This document shows, piece after piece, positions 6,960-11,841 of a stretch of DNA of 11,841 nt. Both the position numbers and the translations under genes were made by a program. The stretch is from assembly GCA_002499185.1 (NCBI GenBank), contig DAKN01000108.1, forward strand, positions 1-11,841. Reading direction: 5' to 3'. The notes under the pieces were generated by a model. That model was not told the origin of the DNA. It searched no databases and worked only from the letters and a program-made list of their open reading frames with translations. The DNA comes from Candidatus Pacearchaeota archaeon UBA284 (GTDB lineage Archaea > Nanobdellota > Nanobdellia > Pacearchaeales > UBA284). How positions within the stretch are numbered: position 1 is the stretch's first letter; the number at the start of each line of letters is the position of its first letter.

Positions 6960-7511
6960 ATGAACGAAAAAGAAACAATCAAAGAAAATCCAATTGTATT
7001 AGTAATTATTGCTTTTTTGCTATTATTAATTGGTTTTTTGATAGGTGTGACAGATAATTCTAAAATAATCACTTCTTCTGTAATAGAAGGAAAAAATGTC
7101 ATAGAAATTAGAGACAATCTCGAACAATTTTCTGCAATGATTTCTGAAAATGAAAGATTAGTAAATGAACTTGAAGAGAAAAGACTAAAAGAAGAAGAAT
7201 TACGGGTACAAATAGATTTGATAAATGAACAAAATGAAGAACTTAGGAAATCTGCAATAGATTTGATAAATTTATTTAATAAGGAACTTACTGAAATAAT
7301 TTTTGCACAACCAAATGAATCGAAAAGTGGGAGCGGTGGTTCTCCAAAATCAAAAGACGAAAAGCCTGTCTGCACATTAATCTGCCCGGTGGGCAAAAGA
7401 CTCGATCCCGTAAATTGTATTTGTATTCCATTTACAAAACCTAATCCAATAACCATAGAAAAATCTCCACCAAAAATTATTAAGGAACCTGCACTTATTT
7501 CTTTTCCTTGA
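6960..7511 (+). CDS. Membrane-anchored coiled-coil protein with a C-terminal Cys-rich motif
   Basis: Not a family I can name. The 183 residues contain one N-terminal transmembrane helix (about 11-30) with a short charged N-terminus, and no cleavage site, so it looks like a signal anchor with the rest outside. A highly charged region at about 45-112 has the heptad-like pattern of a coiled coil. A Gly/Ser linker (121-128, KSGSGGSP) leads to a small cysteine motif: Cys138, Cys142, Cys153 and Cys155 in CTLICPVGKRLD and NCICIP. A Pro/Lys-rich tail follows. The four cysteines could form two disulfides or bind a metal. ATG at 6960 is 2 bases after the ferredoxin stop, which suggests one transcript, though an extracytoplasmic protein cannot contact a cytoplasmic ferredoxin directly. 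A frame of similar length on the opposite strand has no recognisable features. Confidence 0.7.
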   Translation: MNEKETIKENPIVLVIIAFLLLLIGFLIGVTDNSKIITSSVIEGKNVIEIRDNLEQFSAMISENERLVNELEEKRLKEEELRVQIDLINEQNEELRKSAIDLINLFNKELTEIIFAQPNESKSGSGGSPKSKDEKPVCTLICPVGKRLDPVNCICIPFTKPNPITIEKSPPKIIKEPALISFP

Positions 7512-7535
7512 TAAAATATCTCTTTAATCACTAAG

Positions 7536-7544
7536 CTTAAAAAT
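7536..7544 (+). promoter_or_regulatory. Predicted TATA box of the tRNA thiolase gene
   Basis: CTTAAAAAT after ACTAAG, in the 53-base gap, is centred 25 bases before the ATG at 7565. A leaderless transcript is predicted; no Shine-Dalgarno is visible in the TTTCTTAATCTTATTT that precedes the start. Confidence 0.45.
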
Positions 7545-7564
7545 CTAGTTTCTTAATCTTATTT

Positions 7565-8533
7565 ATGGAAAAAATTAAAGAAAAGAACAATAAAGAACAT
7601 ACCCCTTATTTTATTCTTAGCAGTGGCACGCGATTAAGTAAAAAACAATTTATAAGATATTTTGAAAAAAAAGTTCTTTATACAATTTCAAAATATGATC
7701 TTATTAAAAATTACAATAGTTTAGCTGTTGCATGTTCTGGAGGAAAGGATAGTATGGCTCTGCTTTATCTCATGAATAATATTTGCAAAGAGAGAAGAAA
7801 AAAATTATATGCTATGATGATTGATGAAGGCATAATTAAGGATTATAGAAAAAATCTTATTCCAATAGTACAAAAATTTTGTAAAGAAAATGATATCAAA
7901 TTCATTTTATTTTCATTCAAAAAAGAATTTGGGTTTTCTTTAAAAGATGTTCAAAATAAAATAAAAAATCTTAAAATAACAAATTGTTATGTTTGCAGTT
8001 TATTAAAAAGATGGCTGATGAATAAAAAAGCACTTGAATTAAATATTGAAGCAATTGCTACAGCTCATTCATTAGATGATGAAGCAGAATCAATTATGCT
8101 TAATTTATTAAAAGGAAATCCGGAATTGCTTGGCAAACTTGGTCCTGTTTCAGGCATAACTGATACAAGGAAAAAAAGTATTGAGAAGGGGTTTGCCCAA
8201 AGAATAAAACCTTTTTACTTATGCTCAACAAAGGAAATTGTTGCTTATTGCAAGGCCTTAAATCTTCCAATACCAAATGAGAAAACAGCAATATGTCCAA
8301 TGCGTGGAGAAACTTTCAGAGTAGAAATAAGAAACTGGCTTAAATATATGGAAGAAAAAGGCAACCATAAAGAAATAAAAAATGCTCTCGTATCTTCTTT
8401 TTTAAAAATGATGCCTATGTTAAAAGGGAAGTATAAGGAAAAAGAATTTTCAACATGTTCAAAATGTGGTTTTCCTGCATCAAATGAAATTTGCAAGGCG
8501 TGTGAATTGATACAAAATTTTAAAAAAAATTGA
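7565..8533 (+). CDS. Ncs6/TtuA-type tRNA 2-thiolation enzyme (TIGR00269-like)
   Basis: An ATP-dependent tRNA sulfurtransferase of the PP-loop group; relatives adenylate a uridine (U34 in Ncs6, U54 in TtuA) and replace its oxygen by sulfur. The 322 residues show the PP-loop CSGGKDS at 57-63 and the iron-sulfur or persulfide cysteines Cys141 and Cys144 (CYVC) and Cys244 (AICPMRGE). HSLDDEAE is at 168-175, and a C-terminal zinc ribbon has Cys298, Cys301, Cys310 and Cys313 (CSKCGFP and CKACEL). The conserved FIRYFEKKVLYTISKYDL at 29-46 follows where family members carry an N-terminal zinc ribbon, but here the preceding 28 residues contain no cysteine at all. The position modified cannot be decided from sequence. 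The gene has its own TATA box and converges on the next gene with only 9 bases between stops. Confidence 0.85.
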   Translation: MEKIKEKNNKEHTPYFILSSGTRLSKKQFIRYFEKKVLYTISKYDLIKNYNSLAVACSGGKDSMALLYLMNNICKERRKKLYAMMIDEGIIKDYRKNLIPIVQKFCKENDIKFILFSFKKEFGFSLKDVQNKIKNLKITNCYVCSLLKRWLMNKKALELNIEAIATAHSLDDEAESIMLNLLKGNPELLGKLGPVSGITDTRKKSIEKGFAQRIKPFYLCSTKEIVAYCKALNLPIPNEKTAICPMRGETFRVEIRNWLKYMEEKGNHKEIKNALVSSFLKMMPMLKGKYKEKEFSTCSKCGFPASNEICKACELIQNFKKN

Positions 8534-8542
8534 TTATTTGAT

Positions 8543-10126
8543 CTAATATCCTTCTTTTCTTAATGATCTTTTTATAAACCATTGAGATTCTGCTCTTAGC
8601 TTGTCAATCTCTTTTTGTTTTTCTGAATCCCTATTCAAAGAATTTGTTTTGAAATCATTATGAAAAACTCTTGGCTTTTCAAAAGATTTTGGTTTTTCCT
8701 GAATTATTGGTTTCGATTCATTAATATTTTCTGATTGGGGTTTTATTTTTGGAGGGGCAATTTCCCTATATTGCCCAGTGTATTTTTGTTTTCTTCCTCT
8801 TTTTGATAAACCCATTATAAGAAGTAAAATCAAAATAAATGCTATAACAAAAATTGATGCATATTTCAACATTTCATTGCTAATTAATGGGGGATTAAGA
8901 GAAACACTTGCTACAACATTTCCAGTTAAGAAATTATTTTCAAATTTCTGTTCCTTTTGAATAGATTCTGTTGGATAAATTAAAGAAATAGTATAATTTC
9001 CTTCAGGAGCCTCTAAAAGATATGTCTGTTTTTTACCTACATCGAGGCTTAAATTTAGGGTATTGTTGAATGTTTGATTTGTTTCTGATGAATAAAAAAT
9101 AACCTTGATCGGTTTTTCATATTTAACATTTCCAATATTCTCTATAATCAATTTTTCTTTTTCAATGATTGCTTTCAACTCATAATGATATCCTATTGTA
9201 ATTTCTTTCTCTTGTTTTAATTCATTATATATTACTTTTATATTATAGATGTTTTTTTCTGCTTGTGTATCAAAAGTATAGGTTGTACTTTCTCCAGAAA
9301 TAACATCTTTTGAATAAAGCAACTTATCTTTCTGATACAATGCGATATTGCTTGTTCCATTCATTTTGTCTTCTGCTTGGTCGTTTAAAATTGGAGTTAT
9401 GATTATTGTTTCTCCAGGATTAAAAGAAAGATTATTTGTTCTTATTTCAATTTTTGTTGGAATTGGATTAATATAAAATTCTAAATTTGAATTACCATAA
9501 TTTCCATTAATATCTTTAGCAATTAAATTTAAACTATGGGAATACGATTTTATGTTTTTTGGAAGTGTAATTTCATAATCGAATTTCCCTTCTTTAATTT
9601 CTATTTCATAAGGTTTATCATCTATGTAAAAAGATAATTTTCCTTCTAATTTATTACCACTTTCTTTTATCGCGGTTCCCTCTATTTTTATTTCTTCTTC
9701 AGGATTAAATTTTTCTTTATTCAATTTAACATCCAAATTAATTGAATCGCTTATAAAAAATTCATTGCTTTTAGTATTTAATACTACATTAGTAGTTTCT
9801 AAACTAGCATAAAAATAACATTTTCCTGCAACATTAAGGGGATAATCGAGAGTTACTTTTTTTTCTTTTCCTATTTCTATAGAAATTGGAGCATAGTAAA
9901 CAAGTTCTGGATCCAATTTTATTATTGAACCCTTCATGCAAAAAACCTGTATTTTAAGAAAACCATTCGTAGTTTCTGTAAGAAATATTTTTGTTTGAAT
10001 ATTTATGTTCTCCCCTAAATTATATTTTCCGTCATCTGCTTCTATAACAAAAGACGCACTTGAAAAAAGAGGTAGCATCAATAAAAATAACAGAGATATA
10101 AATATTAGACACCCTTTTTTTACCAT
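8543..10126 (-). CDS. Large surface protein: signal peptide, beta-rich ectodomain, one TM helix, cytoplasmic tail
   Basis: A 527-residue protein of unknown function. The signal peptide spans about 1-25 (hydrophobic core LIFISLLFLLMLPLF, then SSAS). The ectodomain (26-415) has alternating strands and repeated 'YNLGENINI', 'FNPEEEIKI' and 'FNPGETIII' elements at about 35, 140 and 235, which suggest at least three Ig-like beta-sandwich domains of about 100 residues. Several N-x-S/T sites are present, and cysteines are few (6, 63, 103). The TM helix is about 422-440, followed by the basic SKRGRKQK stop-transfer, a Pro/Lys-rich linker and a charged C-terminal helix (505-527). The topology is outside-to-inside, fitting an adhesin, S-layer partner or glycan-binding protein. 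ATG at 10126 is chosen because a TATA box on this strand is centred about 25 bases upstream and the signal peptide begins there. GTG at 10147 would add 7 residues but overlaps the promoter. Confidence 0.75.
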   Translation of the reverse strand: MVKKGCLIFISLLFLLMLPLFSSASFVIEADDGKYNLGENINIQTKIFLTETTNGFLKIQVFCMKGSIIKLDPELVYYAPISIEIGKEKKVTLDYPLNVAGKCYFYASLETTNVVLNTKSNEFFISDSINLDVKLNKEKFNPEEEIKIEGTAIKESGNKLEGKLSFYIDDKPYEIEIKEGKFDYEITLPKNIKSYSHSLNLIAKDINGNYGNSNLEFYINPIPTKIEIRTNNLSFNPGETIIITPILNDQAEDKMNGTSNIALYQKDKLLYSKDVISGESTTYTFDTQAEKNIYNIKVIYNELKQEKEITIGYHYELKAIIEKEKLIIENIGNVKYEKPIKVIFYSSETNQTFNNTLNLSLDVGKKQTYLLEAPEGNYTISLIYPTESIQKEQKFENNFLTGNVVASVSLNPPLISNEMLKYASIFVIAFILILLLIMGLSKRGRKQKYTGQYREIAPPKIKPQSENINESKPIIQEKPKSFEKPRVFHNDFKTNSLNRDSEKQKEIDKLRAESQWFIKRSLRKEGY

Positions 10127-10147
10127 AGTTTTAACTATTTCGAGCAC

Positions 10148-10156
10148 TATATAAAC
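10148..10156 (-). promoter_or_regulatory. Predicted TATA box of the surface-protein gene (minus strand)
   Basis: On the minus strand the sequence reads GAATAAAG then TTTATATA, a good BRE plus TATA pair, centred about 25 bases before the ATG at 10126. This implies a leaderless message and decides the start against GTG 10147, which lies at the edge of the box itself. Confidence 0.5.
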
Positions 10157-10262
10157 TTTATTCTACTTTTGTATAATTATCTTATAATTTAATTATCTAA
10201 TGTAATATAATAAACTATGATAAATTTTATAAAAACTAAAAGGTGCTTAGATTGGGCTAAAA
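10157..10262 (+). promoter_or_regulatory. AT-rich divergent intergenic region with the promoter of the downstream membrane-protein gene
   Basis: This stretch is almost pure A/T. TTTATAAAA at 10226-10234 is the best TATA box for the gene at 10263; its centre is 33 bases before the ATG, so a leader of roughly 7 bases is expected. AGGTG at 10241-10245 matches Shine-Dalgarno but is too far (17 bases) from the start. TAATTATCT occurs twice, at 10174-10182 and 10190-10198, 16 bases apart; this may be chance in such DNA. Confidence 0.4.
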
Positions 10263-11240
10263 ATGAGCAAAACACAAGATATTTTGGAAGCTAATGAATA
10301 CGCAAGCAAATTCTCTAATAATGGAGTATCTAGAGAAGATACTTTCAAATATATAAGGGAAGTTTATAATTTAAATTCAAGAGAGATTAATCAAATACTA
10401 GATAATTATAGTTTTGGTGGTTCTGGAACTAAAATACCGGATAATACCCTTCCAAGAAAAGAGAATTGTGTTCATATTTCTACAAGAAATTCTGCAGAAA
10501 ATCCAAAAAATCAGGAAAAGAATAATTCGGCAAAGAGGATTCTTTATACTCTTCTTGGTATTTGTGCACTTACTGGAGTATTTCTTATAGGAAAAGCTTT
10601 TAATTCAAATAATCAAAGCAGAATAACTCAACAACAAACAAGAGAATATTCTCAAAAGAACCAGCCAATAGAACAGTCTTCTCAGCAAGGTTATGTCTCA
10701 CAAACAATGCAAGAACAATCACCGCCAAAAATAGAACAAAAAAATTTAGAGACTATTGTTGGAATGAATGAGTGGGCTTCTTCACAAGCTGGTTTTTCAT
10801 TTAGAGTGGATAGTGTAAGAACAAGAAGAATAAGCGTGCATGCAGCGGTTTTTCCAAATGAAGAACCCTCAGAATCTTCTGGGATTAACAGCTGGTATGA
10901 TATTTTCGTTATTTATGCATCTATAAAAGGAAACAGTGATAAAATTACTTCTGTAATCCCTTCTGATTTTGCATTAAGAGCAGATGGCAAATCATATTGG
11001 ACCATGCTAAACTTTGATAAGGAATATGCCCAAAGAATAATGAACTATGTTTGTGCTTCAAGAAGTACAAAAGAAGTATCTCAGTATAGTTCTATATCTT
11101 ACATTCTTCCTTTTATAAGATCTGCGGCTTTTGATGCACCATATGCCAGTGATATGACTCCATTGCCTCAAACAATCTTAAGATTAGGCTATTTTTCAGA
11201 TGGTTATAAAACCCAAGTGGAAGTGGGAAATCCTTATTGA
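10263..11240 (+). CDS. Single-pass membrane protein with Gln-rich linker and possible DUF4352-like domain
   Basis: The family is not firmly recognised. The 325 residues fall into four parts. Residues 1-55 are a soluble, helical N-terminal part (EANEYASKFSNNGVSRED, REVYNLNSREINQILDNY) that looks like a small helix-turn-helix or helical bundle in the cytoplasm. A transmembrane helix lies at about 92-111 after the basic SAKR. A linker at 113-160 is rich in Gln, Ser and Asn. The C-terminal domain, about 165-325, has the flow of DUF4352/Telokin-like Ig domains: FSFRVDSV, then WYDIFVIYASIKGNS and SDFALRADGKSYW. That would put the sensor-like or binding domain outside the cell. Signal-anchor orientation is inferred from the positive charge before the helix. 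It is divergent from the surface-protein gene, and another gene follows after 38 bases with its own TATA box. Confidence 0.7.
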   Translation: MSKTQDILEANEYASKFSNNGVSREDTFKYIREVYNLNSREINQILDNYSFGGSGTKIPDNTLPRKENCVHISTRNSAENPKNQEKNNSAKRILYTLLGICALTGVFLIGKAFNSNNQSRITQQQTREYSQKNQPIEQSSQQGYVSQTMQEQSPPKIEQKNLETIVGMNEWASSQAGFSFRVDSVRTRRISVHAAVFPNEEPSESSGINSWYDIFVIYASIKGNSDKITSVIPSDFALRADGKSYWTMLNFDKEYAQRIMNYVCASRSTKEVSQYSSISYILPFIRSAAFDAPYASDMTPLPQTILRLGYFSDGYKTQVEVGNPY

Positions 11241-11248
11241 ACAATTAA

Positions 11249-11257
11249 TTTATAAAT
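11249..11257 (+). promoter_or_regulatory. Predicted TATA box of the last gene
   Basis: TTTATAAAT in the 38-base gap is centred 26 bases before the ATG at 11279, so this gene is probably transcribed on its own as a leaderless message. The match is good but the surroundings are AT-rich. Confidence 0.45.
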
Positions 11258-11278
11258 TATTAATTTCTCAATTAAATA

Positions 11279-11788
11279 ATGAAAATAAGTGAAATAATCA
11301 AAAGTGTTGAAGCATCCAAGGAATATAATGAATTTAAAAAAGATAATAAAGATGCTTTTTTATTATCCCTTTTCTTCATAGTTTCTCCAAAATTTGAAAT
11401 TGAAATTGAACAAGTTAATTATTTTCTTCCAAAAAATAACAAAGTTATGAGTTTTATTCTAAATAATTATGGAATACAAACAAAATTAGACGAGCTATAC
11501 AATAAACAAAGTCATTTGGAAAAAACAAATAATGAATTAGATACGAGAATAAAAGTAGATTTAGAAGAAATGAAATCGGTGATTGATGAAAAAGCATCTA
11601 ATAAAAAGAACGGAGATTTAACAAAAACAATACTTGTTTTTCAAGAATTGAATGGAAAACCTTGTTGGAATCTTACTTTTATGTTTTCTGGTTTAAAACT
11701 TTTAAATGTTATAATAGATGCAAAAACCGGCAAAATAGATAAAGAAGAAGTAACTAATCTTGCAGACATGATGAAATTCCAAAAATAA
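11279..11788 (+). CDS. Small soluble protein of unknown function with central coiled coil
   Basis: I do not recognise the family. The 169 residues have no signal peptide; the only hydrophobic run (FLLSLFFIVSP, 27-37) is short and probably structural. Residues about 63-107 are charged and heptad-like (LDELYNKQSHLEKTNNEL), suggesting a coiled coil. The C-terminal part (113-155) reads as beta strands, with GKPCWNLTFMFSGL and then LNVIIDAKTGKIDKEE. The 'xVxxDAxTGKI' ending resembles the second strand of PepSY-type domains, but a single motif is weak evidence. The start codon is supported by the TATA box 26 bases upstream. No partner in the neighbourhood suggests a role. Confidence 0.65.
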   Translation: MKISEIIKSVEASKEYNEFKKDNKDAFLLSLFFIVSPKFEIEIEQVNYFLPKNNKVMSFILNNYGIQTKLDELYNKQSHLEKTNNELDTRIKVDLEEMKSVIDEKASNKKNGDLTKTILVFQELNGKPCWNLTFMFSGLKLLNVIIDAKTGKIDKEEVTNLADMMKFQK

Positions 11789-11813
11789 TGAAATCGCTCA
11801 CCACATTAAAGCA

Positions 11814-11834
11814 TTAGAAAATTTCTAAATTTTC
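11814..11834. repeat. Nested inverted repeat downstream of the last gene
   Basis: Two overlapping perfect inverted repeats are present: TTAGAAA-a-TTTCTAA (11814-11828) and GAAAATTT-ct-AAATTTTC (11817-11834), starting 26 bases after the stop at 11788. They could form alternative weak hairpins near the 3' end of the transcript or bind a dimeric protein ahead of a gene beyond the window. Only A/T-rich pairs are involved, so stability would be low. Confidence 0.25.
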
Positions 11835-11841
11835 GGTGCAA

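Noticed and set aside
6890..7531. A 213-codon open frame on the minus strand opposite the coiled-coil protein
   Set aside because: The plus-strand frame has a clear TM helix, coiled coil, linker and Cys motif and is 2 bases from the ferredoxin gene. The minus frame is Ser/Phe/Ile-rich with no domain and overlaps both neighbours.
10127..10147. GTG start at 10147 for the surface protein
   Set aside because: It abuts the TATA box on that strand and adds 7 residues before a normal signal peptide; ATG 10126 is at the leaderless distance.
10174..10198. TAATTATCT direct repeat in the divergent intergenic region as an operator
   Set aside because: In nearly pure A/T sequence a 9-base repeat is easily accidental; noted in the region entry only.
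11788..11817. A small frame starting with the ATG that overlaps the last stop codon
   Set aside because: It ends after 8 codons and has no promoter or ribosome binding site.

Overview
The window looks like a piece of chromosome from an AT-rich archaeon, most likely a small-genome DPANN lineage of the Pacearchaeota/Woesearchaeota/Nanoarchaeota type; that placement is inference. The archaeal assignment rests on three things seen here. TATA-box-like elements lie 25-27 bases upstream of several start codons. Convincing Shine-Dalgarno sequences are absent. One gene belongs to the archaeal Ncs6/TtuA-type tRNA thiolase group. Secreted and membrane proteins make up much of the right half.

Left part (1-5528): the last codons of a membrane protein are followed by a four-gene, same-strand block: gyrB, a MazG-like NTP pyrophosphohydrolase, a YbaK-type aminoacyl-tRNA deacylase and gyrA. 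Gaps inside the block are 40, 1 and 2 bases. GyrB and GyrA together form a complete DNA gyrase with all catalytic residues visible; gyrase in archaea is known to be of bacterial origin. The gyrB promoter carries a repeated CG-containing motif (ATCGTCG) that flanks the proposed TATA box, a good candidate for an operator.

Middle (5514-8533): a gene on the minus strand, convergent with and overlapping the end of gyrA, encodes an exported protein with the three signature motifs of a lysozyme-fold lytic transglycosylase (SLT family). This is unexpected in an archaeon without murein and is the most interesting item in the window. Divergent from it runs a two-gene unit: a small [4Fe-4S] ferredoxin and a membrane-anchored coiled-coil protein ending in a Cys-rich motif. 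Next comes an Ncs6/TtuA-type tRNA sulfurtransferase whose N-terminal zinc ribbon has lost its cysteines.

Right part (8543-11841): a minus-strand gene for a large surface protein (signal peptide, beta-rich ectodomain, one transmembrane helix, cytoplasmic tail) diverges from a gene for a single-pass membrane protein with a Gln-rich linker and a possible DUF4352-like domain. A small soluble protein of unknown function follows. I saw no rRNA, tRNA, CRISPR array, insertion sequence or phage gene. No gene-free stretch exceeds 136 bases.
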